Source of the DNA: Lachnospiraceae bacterium
Lineage (GTDB): Bacteria > Bacillota > Clostridia > Lachnospirales > Lachnospiraceae
DNA length: 34,504 bases
Direction: 5' to 3'
NCBI GenBank assembly: GCA_022793065.1
Contig: JAAWCE010000058.1
Location: 1 to 34,504, forward strand
Of this stretch, positions 1 through 9,040 are shown piece by piece. Positions within the stretch are counted from its first letter, which is position 1. The number at the start of each line of letters is the position of its first letter. Made by a program: the position numbers and the translations under genes. The notes beneath the pieces are model-generated. The model worked only from the letters and a program-made list of their open reading frames with translations. It had not been told where the DNA came from and searched no databases.

Positions 1-384
1 CCAACAGGCAAACCCGCACCACCCACGGCCGAAAATGAAAGGACCAAATATCTTTGCAACTGCATAATGAATAGTTGCTGCCTCAAAAACACCAGTAAAC
101 AAATAATACCAAAACCCTTCAATCTGCATATTTTCATTACACATCAATCCAAGATAAACAAGCATATAAGCTCCAACCAAAAATTGCGCTATTCTGCGTG
201 CATACGTATATTGAAACTGAAACAGCAAAAATCCTATGGCTAATGATGTTCCAATATAACTAAAATTAAATAGATAGAATATATTTTGCATTGTAAGCCA
301 AAGTGTAATGGCTATAATTTCAAAAATCAACCACATCATAACAGGCAGCATGAATTTCTTCAATCCTTTAAACTTTGTCATCAT
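1..384 (-). CDS. NapH/CcoG-like 4Fe-4S membrane protein, N-terminal part
   Basis: An open frame of 128 codons runs off the left edge with no internal stop. It starts at the first of two adjacent ATGs and is preceded by AAGGAG about 10 nt upstream. The visible part has hydrophobic stretches consistent with three or four membrane segments and ends in the motif GRGWCGFACW. That motif is the Cys-rich cytoplasmic signature of NapH/YccM/CcoG-type polyferredoxin membrane proteins, where such cysteines bind or lie near Fe-S clusters. In this family the 4Fe-4S ferredoxin domain normally follows, here beyond the window. The likely role is membrane electron transfer, with partner unknown. It is not obviously connected to the glycan genes and probably belongs to the flanking chromosome. 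Confidence 0.75.
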   Translation of the reverse strand, partial: MMTKFKGLKKFMLPVMMWLIFEIIAITLWLTMQNIFYLFNFSYIGTSLAIGFLLFQFQYTYARRIAQFLVGAYMLVYLGLMCNENMQIEGFWYYLFTGVFEAATIHYAVAKIFGPFIFGRGWCGFACW

Positions 385-419
385 AACTCCATTTCTCCTT
401 GTAAATTTTCTCCACTATG

Positions 420-579
420 TTAGATGTTTGTTTCATATTCTTTAATGGCAAACACCTGTAAATTCTTTGCATTCATTAGACTTTCCTGCTTGCATTTGGG
501 ACAATAAAGAGGAAAGTTTTTTCAGTTGTGTGTCTGCCCGTATTCGTAATCTTGTTTTATTCCCACATATAATCTTGAC
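420..579 (-). pseudogene. Frameshifted cysteine-rich KTR-domain gene remnant
   Basis: Two partly overlapping minus-strand frames together reconstruct a small Cys-rich protein. The upstream piece reads CGNKTRLRIRADTQLKK. The downstream piece, in another frame, reads PLYCPKCKQESLMNAK and continues to a TAA at 420-422. Established Cys_rich_KTR proteins are about 55-60 aa and have the order CPxCGNKTR...PLYCPKCK. Here the frame shifts between the two halves, near 515, and the first CPxC part is missing. No start codon or ribosome site is visible. This family is often found next to Tn916-like and other conjugative elements in Firmicutes, so the remnant hints at a past mobile-element boundary just outside the glycan locus. 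Family recognition is from memory of the motif. Confidence 0.65.
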
Positions 580-592
580 CTAAAACGGACTT

Positions 593-658
593 AAAAAAAT
601 AGGACTAAATCAATGCAAACCCTTATGTTTACTGGGCTTCTCTTAATTTAGTCCTATT
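593..658 (-). terminator. Rho-independent-like terminator at the end of the glycan locus
   Basis: A perfect 13-bp inverted repeat (598-610 and 646-658, AATAGGACTAAAT and its complement) has a 35-nt loop. On the minus strand the second arm runs into a T tract (complement of the A run at 593-599). It lies about 15 nt past the stop of the GtrII-type gene, where a terminator for the long minus-strand series is expected. The loop is longer than usual but contains a small inner GCCC/GGGT pairing. Confidence 0.65.
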
Positions 659-672
659 ATACCACCAGTATA

Positions 673-2376
673 TCAGAAATGCACAATAATATATTCTCCC
701 ATATCCTTGACAGAACCTGCCTTTGGAAATTCCGGCCAGTCAATAGAAATCTGCAGCGCCGTCTCAAACCGTTCTGCATCTGTATTGGCAACAAATTCAT
801 ATCCATGCATGGCAAAAAAACGTATTAATTCTTCATCACTTCCAAAAGCGTTAATGCCCCAGTCCACCACAGAAAGCGCCGGCGTCTGCGCCACCCATAC
901 GCCATACTCCCGATAAAATTTATCCAGCAAATGTTCATCCAAACTATCTGTCAAACGCTTCATTTGATAAAATGTATCCGTTTGATATCCCACATACGCA
1001 TCTTCAATGATCCCGCGGGGCGCCTGATATGCGCCTGTAAAAACAATCGGTTTTGAGATATCATACCGCCCTTCCAGTTCATAGGCAATCTGTCCTGCCA
1101 AATTCACCGCGGACTGATATTTCATCCAGTCCACATAAAACCATTGATTCATATCAAAGCACTGGTTCCACAGCACCACACACAATGCAAAAATCAATCC
1201 CCGCCTCAGCACTTTTGTAAATTTGTCCCACAGCGCCCGCCCACGGCCGTCGGCTTCCTTCTCTGAAAAAATTCCCCCAGGCTTGCCCTGGCCCAGCCTT
1301 ACCACCGCATATGACGCCAAAAATGCACCATACCCGCAAACCACCGGCAAAAACTGCGCGGCACGATATAACGTTGCCTTCCCCTCCACTGCCACCAATA
1401 AAAAAGGCGTGAAAAGCCCTCCAAAAGTCAATAGCAGGATACACACATTCTTTCGACGAATGGTGTCATACAACCCACAGAGTAATATAACCCCCACAGC
1501 GATTACGAACATTCTCACAGGAAGATACGCAAGTGCAAACACACCATACATTACATAAACCCGCTTTATGGCCATTGCCATTTCCGCCCACGCCCCAGGC
1601 TGAAACAGCCAGCCTGCCATTTGCGACACAGAACGGGCAACCGCTTCTTCCCGCATGTGCCCCAGTCCAAACACTGCAATCAACAAAGCGATAATCACAC
1701 TGCGCAATATCATTGCCGCCACCGCCGCCAACGCTCCCTTTGCCAATGAAGCAATCACTTTCGTCCGTATTTCCATATAATGTTTCGTCAGCAGCACCAG
1801 AAACACGCCCAACAGCCATACAATCATAAAAGATTCATAGCACCCTAAAGCCGCCACAAGAAAAAGACTCGTCCCCAACCCTGTAGCTGCCGCTTCCTTC
1901 CACGTTCCTTTCTGCTCCGTAAGTTTTCTAAAAAAGCACAAACTGACGCCCGTACACAGATACCCCACGGATATGCCGTTATGAAGATAATAGGGGTAGA
2001 CCTCTGCAATCAGCGGACTGGACAGAAAGATACAGGAAAAAAACGTATAGCCCCACATGGGAATCCTGTCCTTGCAAATGGAATGAAGCAAAGCACACCA
2101 TACAGTCACCCCTCCCATAAAAATCAGCACCCCGGCCAAATCTGTCAGAAACGGAGAAAAATCAGAAATTCTGAATACCTTGTTGCATAGAAACAGGAGC
2201 CATCTTCCCACAATGACATTCAACCCTTCTTCAAAATAATAAGCATAGGGTGTATCATCAATCCCCACGGTCTGGTGCGTAACAAAAAAGCCATAGCTGC
2301 AGACCGCCGTAAGCCCAAGCATCCATCTATATAATTTATTCCCCCATACAGCCTTCCAATCTTCCATAAGGTTCAT
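673..2376 (-). CDS. GtrII-type polytopic glucosyltransferase
   Basis: This 567-aa integral membrane protein has many hydrophobic segments. After the first membrane helix comes an acidic exoplasmic motif, GIDDTPYAYYFEE (about residues 38-50), followed by GRW near residue 59. The pattern matches the Glucos_trans_II/GtrII family, which transfers a sugar from polyprenyl phosphate to a surface polysaccharide on the outer face of the membrane. The C-terminal ~150 residues are mostly soluble and probably extracytoplasmic. The start ATG is preceded by AGGGGG at suitable spacing. It is the last gene of the minus-strand series and is followed by the terminator hairpin. The upstream gene ends 74 nt before this start. 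The acceptor and sugar cannot be read from sequence. Confidence 0.75.
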   Translation of the reverse strand: MNLMEDWKAVWGNKLYRWMLGLTAVCSYGFFVTHQTVGIDDTPYAYYFEEGLNVIVGRWLLFLCNKVFRISDFSPFLTDLAGVLIFMGGVTVWCALLHSICKDRIPMWGYTFFSCIFLSSPLIAEVYPYYLHNGISVGYLCTGVSLCFFRKLTEQKGTWKEAAATGLGTSLFLVAALGCYESFMIVWLLGVFLVLLTKHYMEIRTKVIASLAKGALAAVAAMILRSVIIALLIAVFGLGHMREEAVARSVSQMAGWLFQPGAWAEMAMAIKRVYVMYGVFALAYLPVRMFVIAVGVILLCGLYDTIRRKNVCILLLTFGGLFTPFLLVAVEGKATLYRAAQFLPVVCGYGAFLASYAVVRLGQGKPGGIFSEKEADGRGRALWDKFTKVLRRGLIFALCVVLWNQCFDMNQWFYVDWMKYQSAVNLAGQIAYELEGRYDISKPIVFTGAYQAPRGIIEDAYVGYQTDTFYQMKRLTDSLDEHLLDKFYREYGVWVAQTPALSVVDWGINAFGSDEELIRFFAMHGYEFVANTDAERFETALQISIDWPEFPKAGSVKDMGEYIIVHF

Positions 2377-2450
2377 TCTTATACCCCCTGCGTGCTTTCA
2401 TCGCGCAAACCAATCAATCTTCCTGACAATACCCGAATGTAAACGCCATC

Positions 2451-4700
2451 CTAAGCCATCTTCTTTTTTACATAAATGCTTCTCCCCAACATCCCGCAAA
2501 AAGTCATCAAAGTCACCAAATCCGCCGCCTTGAAAAACCAAAAACCCTCATAGCGCACTTCTATCACTGCCTCTTCTTCCGGCGCTTCACAGGCGACCAA
2601 AGTTTCCCGCGGAAACACCGGCACCTTCTGACCATTGATCCGAATCTCATACCCCGGATACCAATATAGCGGAAACATGATCACTTCCGCCCCTTCCCCT
2701 ATGGGTGTCACTTCCACATAAATCCTGCTGCCTTCCTTCCGATATTCCTGATAAGCCATTCCCTCTCCATGGTTTGTCCTGACAATGGCTTTACCCCTGT
2801 CATAATCCAATTGAATTGCACGGAATTCTTCACTGTCACGATACAGATACATGCCATCCCCATCGCTTAGCCCCTCCAAAGCCATTTTATCGGCGCGCTG
2901 TTCCCTGTCCTGGGCCAAATGGTCAAAGAAATACCCTGTGGACACTATCACCAGCGCCCCCATTACACCCAAAATCCATCCCCCTTTTCTCTCTTCCACA
3001 CCGGCCCATGCCAACTTCCCTTCTCCAACGCCCACAATCCCCACAGCGGCCGCAAAACTCCAGCATACGGTAACAGGCCCCAAAAACCTCCATGGAAACT
3101 GCAGCGGCGTAAACATTTCCCGCAAGAACTCCCTTTCGGCTATCCTATCCCATGGGAAAAGCCAGGAAGCCATAAGAAGCGCAATTCCGCCATATACAAA
3201 ACAATGAACTCCCACCCCTCTCTCCTTCGTATCCTCTTTCTTCCCCAAAAGGAGCAAATACAAAATCACACCTCCCAATAAAACGCCTCCGATGGTTATG
3301 GGCATTTCATGCTGTGTGGTTCCCGCGCCCAGAGAAGCTCCGTCCACCGGCGGAAATAAGGTAAACAACTGAGAAAAATAGGCCCCTGTGCCAGACAATT
3401 CAAAGGGCATATGAAAGCACTGAAAATTTTCTCTGCTATAATACAGAACAGGTATCAAAAAAGAAACATTCAAAAGTAATGTTACCGCCACCGCTTTACA
3501 GCCGTTCCAAAACCGCTTTCCAAACTCCCGTTTTCTCTTAGAACACAGCCAAAAAAACAGCTCCGCCCCCATAAACAGTATGCAGATCTCCGTGGAGAGT
3601 ACATGGGATTCCAAAACGCCTGTCATCCCCCAAACCAGAACCAGCCATCTGCCCTCTCCCCATAATATCTCATAGACGCCCCATATGATCAGGGGCAAAA
3701 ATACCATAGCCAAACTTTCGCCCAAAGCGCCCCTTACATACATATTGGAGAGACGATATGCCGAAAAAGTATACAGAACACTGATCCAAATTCCTATCTT
3801 CCGGGAATGAAATATTTTTTCCCCCGCGTAATATGCGGAAAATGCAGTGGCAAGATTAACAGCCGCAAGCAACAATTTATAACTCAACAGCAAGGATACG
3901 CCCATAAACCGCAGCAAAACCGCCGGATAAAGAAATAACTGCGGATACATCACTGCAGTCAGACTGCCGTACCCTGCCACCTGCTGGGGCGTAATTCGCA
4001 CGGGAAAGTCTCCGGCGCGCATCCCCTGATAGATTCCTTCCAGTCTGACCAGATGAAACGCCGTATCGTCCCCCCACAAAAGCCCGTCGGAGAACAGAGG
4101 CAAACTGGCCAAAAGCCCAATCCCCACGAGTACAAGGGGCGTCATATATTTTTCAGGATACCCCAAAAACATTCGTTCCGTACCCTGACTTTCCCATGCT
4201 CCCATCTCCCGGTTCATTCTGTGGAACAAAAACGTCAGAACCCCAGCAGCCAATATCACAATTCCAAATAGAACATAATGGTCCTTATATATGAGATGAT
4301 TGCTTTGAACCACCAGTTTTGCTATATGGGCGGCATCGTCAGGCATAATCTCTGCCACAATGCCATAAGAAGGACTCTCCAGAGACAACGGAATCCTAAT
4401 CACGCCTGAACCCTCATGTATCTCCTGTTCTAAGAAAACCACTCCCGCCCGGTTATTCTCGTCCGTCATATCATCCGTCCTGACAAGCAAACGGCTGCCT
4501 TTGGGCAGATTTTCATAGGTAACTTCCAACGTATACTGGCCATTTTGAAGAAATCCCACAAATATGCTCTGAAACTCTCCCTCCCATTCCCCTTTATACG
4601 GCCTTCCATTCCCTAAAAACAAAACGCCCAATATCATCAGGCACCCTATTATGGCCATCTGTATCCCGGTAAATTGACAAAAATTTTTCTGGTGTCTCAT
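2451..4700 (-). CDS. Large PTPS-related/YfhO-like membrane glycosyltransferase (paralogue A)
   Basis: A 749-aa protein is called from the ATG with AGAGGA six nt upstream; a TTG 18 nt earlier would lengthen it but has no ribosome site. Order of parts: one N-terminal helix; an extracytoplasmic beta-rich domain (about residues 35-140); a helix; a multi-helix bundle starting near residue 185; a soluble beta-rich tail (about 610-720); and a last helix. The bundle opens with GDDTAFHLVR (Asp211/Asp212, His216, Arg219), the candidate GT-C catalytic loop. The family is annotated as PTPS_related (PF10131); the name is historical and does not mean pterin synthesis. It is a paralogue of the proteins at 21665 and 19831. 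Likely role: transfer of a lipid-linked sugar outside the membrane. An orphan coding fragment ends 11 nt upstream. Confidence 0.7.
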   Translation of the reverse strand: MRHQKNFCQFTGIQMAIIGCLMILGVLFLGNGRPYKGEWEGEFQSIFVGFLQNGQYTLEVTYENLPKGSRLLVRTDDMTDENNRAGVVFLEQEIHEGSGVIRIPLSLESPSYGIVAEIMPDDAAHIAKLVVQSNHLIYKDHYVLFGIVILAAGVLTFLFHRMNREMGAWESQGTERMFLGYPEKYMTPLVLVGIGLLASLPLFSDGLLWGDDTAFHLVRLEGIYQGMRAGDFPVRITPQQVAGYGSLTAVMYPQLFLYPAVLLRFMGVSLLLSYKLLLAAVNLATAFSAYYAGEKIFHSRKIGIWISVLYTFSAYRLSNMYVRGALGESLAMVFLPLIIWGVYEILWGEGRWLVLVWGMTGVLESHVLSTEICILFMGAELFFWLCSKRKREFGKRFWNGCKAVAVTLLLNVSFLIPVLYYSRENFQCFHMPFELSGTGAYFSQLFTLFPPVDGASLGAGTTQHEMPITIGGVLLGGVILYLLLLGKKEDTKERGVGVHCFVYGGIALLMASWLFPWDRIAEREFLREMFTPLQFPWRFLGPVTVCWSFAAAVGIVGVGEGKLAWAGVEERKGGWILGVMGALVIVSTGYFFDHLAQDREQRADKMALEGLSDGDGMYLYRDSEEFRAIQLDYDRGKAIVRTNHGEGMAYQEYRKEGSRIYVEVTPIGEGAEVIMFPLYWYPGYEIRINGQKVPVFPRETLVACEAPEEEAVIEVRYEGFWFFKAADLVTLMTFCGMLGRSIYVKKKMA

Positions 4701-4710
4701 ACAACATCCT

Positions 4711-4839
4711 CTAATCAATTTTTATTTCATCTGATTTCAACACTTCCTGCAATTCATCCATACTATCTGTCATAATATCCTTTGGATCAACAATCCGCTT
4801 CCACTGTAAATCATAGAAACAAGCTGTATTATCATCATG
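4711..4839 (-). pseudogene. Orphan C-terminal coding fragment of an unrecognised gene
   Basis: An uninterrupted 42-codon frame ends with TAG just upstream of the ribosome site of the next gene. It has protein-like composition: CFYDLQWKRIVDPKDIM, then DELQEVLKSDEIKID at the end. The frame is closed upstream by a TAA at 4840-4842, and no ATG has a ribosome site. The spacing to the downstream start (10 nt) is that of neighbouring operon genes. I read it as the tail of a lost upstream gene cut off when the plus-strand gene region arrived. The family is not recognised. Confidence 0.45.
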
Positions 4840-4891
4840 TTAGATTATAAATGAATTAATTGTTCTTTACAATGTATCTTAATAAGTTTGA

Positions 4892-4920
4892 TTTACATTT
4901 CTTTCTGCTTATGATAAAAT
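4892..4920 (+). promoter_or_regulatory. Sigma-70-type promoter for the SGNH esterase gene
   Basis: TTTACA (4892-4897) and TAAAAT (4915-4920) are separated by exactly 17 nt, in an AT-rich stretch about 70 nt before the start codon. The ribosome site AAAGGA lies at 4978-4983, six nt before the ATG. Confidence 0.6.
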
Positions 4921-4989
4921 ACACCTATTCAAATACGGAATCATCTCATTCCTATAGATACAAAATCTTTTACCCTGAAAGGATATACC

Positions 4990-6495
4990 ATGCCCTCAAA
5001 AAACAACCGTCCATCTTCAGCCAAAACACATGCCCACGTCAAAAAAGCAATATTGATATGCCCGTCAGTTATCATCGTGATTCTGCTGGCTGCTTTTCTC
5101 TTCACAATGGGGTCTTCTTTTTCTGAATCCGCCAAAATGAAAGAGGATTTGATCCGTTTGTCCGAGGAAACATATGACAGCGTACTTCTTTCCATGCACT
5201 CTACGGAACAGTTCCGCGAAGATGACTTTTCCTACTATCTTGCCCAAAATACCGCAATCATGACCCACGCCGTGGAAAATTCAAAAGAACTTTCTAAGTA
5301 TCTGGAGCATATCCTTGCATCCGGCAATGAAATCTCCAATATTTACCTCTGTCTGGACCCTGGACTTTTGTGGAACAGTGTGGGAAAAAATGCCGCAAAA
5401 TGGCATGACAGCCTTACCAGAGATTTGTACAACTGTATAGAATCCCACCCTCAGATTACCTTCGACATTTTATTGCCTTACCCTCATATTGACTATTGGC
5501 GCAGCTTGCCCCAAAAAGAGTTGGAGACTACACTCACAACTTACCATACAATGGTAAATGAAGTATCTTCTTATCCAAACGCCATAACCTTTTTTCCAGG
5601 CATGGAAGAATGGATCATTATGAGTCCTGGAAATTATGAAAATACTCCTTTTGATGCTGTGGAAGATATCGTATTCGCACTCTTTGCCAATACCTTCTGC
5701 GGAAACGGCACCTACCAAATCACCCCGGAAAATGAGGATGTATTCTGGAACGCGCTGCGCCAAATTATCCAACGGGAACAAAAATCTCCCACACAATACC
5801 CGGATTTATCCGACTGGTGCTTTGTACTTTTCGGCGACAGCGTTCTGGGCAACTATACCGGCAGCACCTCCATTCCCGGATATATCACCAGCCTTTCCGG
5901 CGCTTCCGTATTTAACTTCGCAATCGGCGGCACCAGCGCCGCTTGCCGGGGACGGGAGGAAGGAGACGACCTTCCGGACATTTTTGGTCGCTTTGTAAAA
6001 GAAAATATCATGATTTCCCAAAATGGCAATACGTTCTCACCTCAGGGAGCGCAGCCTGATACATTTGAAGGCAAAAAACTTTGCTTTCTCTTTAATTACG
6101 GCCTCAACGATTATTATTCCGGCGTGCCTGTGGAAAATCCCCAGTCCCCAAATGACACCGCTACTTATAAGGGCAGTTTACGCACCAGTATACAAGCGCT
6201 CAAAATCATGCTGCCAGATGCGTATTATGTGATTATGTCCCCCACACATACCAAACTGTTCTCTTTTGGCATGGATTCCATGAGCGAAGAAGGCTCCGCT
6301 CTGCCGGCCTATGTCAAAGGAGCAGAAGAACTTGCCTCCGAGCTGGGACTGTATTTTCTGGACAATTATCATGATTTTATTGTCACAGACGATACTTTGG
6401 ATATCTATCTGTCCGACGGCACCCATCCAAATGAACGGGGACGCTATGCCATCGCCGCCAGACTGGTTGAATTTATATCAAACTTAAGCCAATAA
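4990..6495 (+). CDS. Membrane-anchored extracytoplasmic SGNH hydrolase
   Basis: A 501-aa protein has a basic N-terminus and a single hydrophobic segment at about residues 20-40 (ILICPSVIIVILLAAFLFTM), consistent with a signal anchor and an outside catalytic domain. The C-terminal half carries the SGNH/GDSL blocks: FGDS with nucleophile Ser284, a GG block (IGGTSAA), GLND with Asn373, and DGTHP with Asp476/His479. All catalytic positions are present. The N-terminal ~230 residues outside the anchor are of unknown fold. Enzymes of this superfamily in glycan loci add or remove O-acetyl groups on surface polysaccharide, which is the most likely role here (inference). It has its own promoter, is divergent from the gene at 2451, and its TAA is immediately followed by the stop codon of the convergent gene, with no base between. 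Confidence 0.8.
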   Translation: MPSKNNRPSSAKTHAHVKKAILICPSVIIVILLAAFLFTMGSSFSESAKMKEDLIRLSEETYDSVLLSMHSTEQFREDDFSYYLAQNTAIMTHAVENSKELSKYLEHILASGNEISNIYLCLDPGLLWNSVGKNAAKWHDSLTRDLYNCIESHPQITFDILLPYPHIDYWRSLPQKELETTLTTYHTMVNEVSSYPNAITFFPGMEEWIIMSPGNYENTPFDAVEDIVFALFANTFCGNGTYQITPENEDVFWNALRQIIQREQKSPTQYPDLSDWCFVLFGDSVLGNYTGSTSIPGYITSLSGASVFNFAIGGTSAACRGREEGDDLPDIFGRFVKENIMISQNGNTFSPQGAQPDTFEGKKLCFLFNYGLNDYYSGVPVENPQSPNDTATYKGSLRTSIQALKIMLPDAYYVIMSPTHTKLFSFGMDSMSEEGSALPAYVKGAEELASELGLYFLDNYHDFIVTDDTLDIYLSDGTHPNERGRYAIAARLVEFISNLSQ

Positions 6496-8079
6496 TTAGT
6501 ATCTCTGATAAAGAACCGCTCTTTCGTGCGCCGCAATTTTAACGTATCCCGCCTGAATACAGCGTTGTTCAACAGTTCCACCCTCAGGCACACAAATGTA
6601 CTTGCTTTGAAGCGTTTCAAAATGGGCTTCCACATATTCCGGCATACAACAGCTAACGCCAAACCCTTCCGGCAGCGCGTACAGAAGCTGCCATTGTGTG
6701 TTTACATTCACATCCCCCACCTTGTCATACAGCATCCAAACTATGACATTTTCATAGGATGGCACATTCTCCATATTGGGTACAAGCGCATCCTCAAGGG
6801 CCTCCTGCCATTGCTCCACTGCTTGCCGCCGTTCTTCCTGTACAAAGGGAACCAGATAATCATAATCATCAACGGCCATATAAGAATAAAAATAGGCAAA
6901 CGTAATCCCCACCAGCACTGCCTTTTTGTAAAATCTTGTCTCCATTAGAGAAATCACAAAAATAGCCGCGGCCATAAACGTCAATAAGTGCTTACTTCCT
7001 TCCGTCAATTTATACATAAGCAGAAGCGCAAAGAACATTGCCCCAAAGCTAAGCGCAAGATGCGCTTCTATGACAAACAAATGTTTTCGAGGCTGTCCTT
7101 GCTTTTTCAGGGACAGATAGTCCCGCAGACTCTGTCCTGCCAACACAAACATACAGACCAAAAATCCCCCAAAGAATGAGCCTGACGCTAACCCAGTGCG
7201 AAATCCCTGGCGCGTATGCTGCACAAAATCCAGGCCCATATAATAAAGTTTTCCCAATGTATAACGGACGCCGCCAAAGAATCCCTGCTCGAAAAACGCC
7301 TCAACCCAATCGGTAAAAAACAGCGGCGCAAAATATTCCGCGCCAAAATAGTGCTTAATACATCCATACATCCCTAAAACGCCGGCCAAAACCACTGCGG
7401 AACCCAAAACCCCTTTCCACCTGCTTTTCCGTATCCAAAACCAGCACGGCAGTAATAAAAACAATAACAGATATGGCCTCATCAGCGTCATAACACCTGA
7501 AAGAACGAACAGCAAAACCAATTTATGCTTCTTTTCACCTCTCAGATAATTGATTGCCAGCGCATAAAAAAGAATCAGCAGACTAAAGCAGATAACTTCC
7601 GGCATCACCGAAAGCATATAACGCACAAAAGGTGTATAAAGACAGAATAAAATCGCTAAAATGCCCATTTGCTTCCAGGACGGCCGTACCAGCCATACAA
7701 ACAGCAGACAGCAAAGGCACATTAGAACTATATTGCAGAGAATGGGCGACATCAGATTCCAACCCAACAAGGCACCCCATATCACCCAGGGAAAGACCAG
7801 CACCGGGCTCCAGGCCGCAAAAGACAGTTTTAACGCATGACTCTCGTTAAATCCAAAATACCCCAAAGGATAACCATACTTTACAATCCCTTCCACCTGC
7901 TTATAATAGAACAACTCGTCATTCCACTCAGAAGAGGGCAGATATACTTCTCCTATTCCTCTTCCCCGCCCTGCACAGTATACCATGCAGCACACCAGAG
8001 GAAGCGCACCCAAAAGTAAGGATTTTATAAGCACAATCCATCTGTCCTCCTGTCTCCACCAATCCTTCCATTTATCCAT
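6496..8079 (-). CDS. Polytopic GT-C-like membrane protein
   Basis: This 527-aa protein has one N-terminal helix and then a first outside loop containing EWNDELFYYK (Asp54/Glu55). The acidic pair resembles the first-loop acidic motif of PMT/ArnT-like GT-C glycosyltransferases. Many hydrophobic segments follow up to about residue 400, and then a soluble C-terminal domain of about 120 residues rich in aromatic residues. The start is supported by GGAGGTGA six nt upstream. It follows the GT2 gene at 8111 by 31 nt and is probably cotranscribed with it, so that GT2 could supply its lipid-linked sugar donor. I do not recognise a named family; the GT-C assignment rests on topology, motif and neighbourhood. 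Confidence 0.6.
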   Translation of the reverse strand: MDKWKDWWRQEDRWIVLIKSLLLGALPLVCCMVYCAGRGRGIGEVYLPSSEWNDELFYYKQVEGIVKYGYPLGYFGFNESHALKLSFAAWSPVLVFPWVIWGALLGWNLMSPILCNIVLMCLCCLLFVWLVRPSWKQMGILAILFCLYTPFVRYMLSVMPEVICFSLLILFYALAINYLRGEKKHKLVLLFVLSGVMTLMRPYLLLFLLLPCWFWIRKSRWKGVLGSAVVLAGVLGMYGCIKHYFGAEYFAPLFFTDWVEAFFEQGFFGGVRYTLGKLYYMGLDFVQHTRQGFRTGLASGSFFGGFLVCMFVLAGQSLRDYLSLKKQGQPRKHLFVIEAHLALSFGAMFFALLLMYKLTEGSKHLLTFMAAAIFVISLMETRFYKKAVLVGITFAYFYSYMAVDDYDYLVPFVQEERRQAVEQWQEALEDALVPNMENVPSYENVIVWMLYDKVGDVNVNTQWQLLYALPEGFGVSCCMPEYVEAHFETLQSKYICVPEGGTVEQRCIQAGYVKIAAHERAVLYQRY

Positions 8080-8110
8080 CCCAGCTCACCTCCGCGCAGT
8101 CCGCCTTTTC

Positions 8111-9040
8111 CTAATCCAGATTTATCTTTTCCCGTATCACATACTGAGGCGAATTATTCAGACTGATGTAAATACGTCCGATATACTCTCCAATCAGTCC
8201 CAGCATCAGCATAATCATTCCGCCGAAAAACACAATGGCCGACATGGTAGAACTGAATCCCATAGGTACCGCCGGATTTAATAATCTCTTGACAATGGTA
8301 TAAATACCATATAAAAATCCTGCAAAAGCGCTGAAAGCGCCTACGGCAGTGGCAATTCTAAGCGGCTTCACCGAGAATGCCGTAAATCCGTTAAACCATA
8401 ACGCCACTAATTTCTTCAGATTATAACCGGAAGTTCCGGATTCTCGTTCCCTGTGGTTCACTGGCACATTGGCAATATGTTTGGTTGCCCGCAGCACAAG
8501 CCCGATTACATAAGGATAAGAATTCTCATAGCGAATCATATCCTCCACCACAAACCGCTTTACCGCAAAATAACTGGACAAGTACAGCGCCGGGGGTTTT
8601 CCCAGCATGATGCGGGTCATACGTTCATTTATCTTACTGCCCATATTCCGGAACGTGGAATGTTGTTTATGGTCATACTGTGCATAAACCGCATCGTACC
8701 CTTCTTCCAATTTTGCCAAAAGTTTGTCCACCTCATCTGCCGGCGTCTGTCCGTCATCGTCAAGGCATACCACATAATCTCCGTCAGAACAGCGCAGTCC
8801 GGCCATTAAGGCCGAATGTTGTCCAAAATTTTGTGAAAAACCAATTCCTCTGATTTTCTCATCCCCCGCACATAACTCCCTGATTACCTCCATGGTATTG
8901 TCAGGAGAGCAGTCGTTTACCAGGATAATATCATACTGATATCCATCCATGGTATTCATTTTTTCTTTGATCTCATTTACCACATGAGCCAAAGTATGTT
9001 CCGAACGATAGCACGGAATGACAAAAGATATCTTTTTCAT
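8111..9040 (-). CDS. GtrB/ArnC-like GT2 polyprenyl-phosphate glycosyltransferase
   Basis: A 309-aa GT-A fold family 2 enzyme. The N-terminus reads ISFVIPCYRSE, with the nucleotide-binding VNDCSPDNT near 41-49 and the metal-binding DDD at 94-96 (CLDDDGQTP). Two hydrophobic segments lie in the last ~80 residues, as in GtrB, ArnC and DPM-type enzymes that load a sugar onto polyprenyl phosphate at the cytoplasmic face. The start is the ATG preceded by GGGAGTTAGC; a second in-frame ATG 12 nt upstream lies in the hairpin element and has no ribosome site. Its own ribosome site is one copy of a 13-bp direct repeat that flanks an inserted element between this gene and the GNAT gene. The sugar is unknown. 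Confidence 0.85.
   Translation of the reverse strand: MKKISFVIPCYRSEHTLAHVVNEIKEKMNTMDGYQYDIILVNDCSPDNTMEVIRELCAGDEKIRGIGFSQNFGQHSALMAGLRCSDGDYVVCLDDDGQTPADEVDKLLAKLEEGYDAVYAQYDHKQHSTFRNMGSKINERMTRIMLGKPPALYLSSYFAVKRFVVEDMIRYENSYPYVIGLVLRATKHIANVPVNHRERESGTSGYNLKKLVALWFNGFTAFSVKPLRIATAVGAFSAFAGFLYGIYTIVKRLLNPAVPMGFSSTMSAIVFFGGMIMLMLGLIGEYIGRIYISLNNSPQYVIREKINLD

Noticed and set aside
2451..4700. Reading the PTPS-related proteins as pterin synthases
   Set aside because: The family name is historical; these are polytopic membrane proteins with none of the soluble pterin-synthase zinc site, and their context is glycan transfer.
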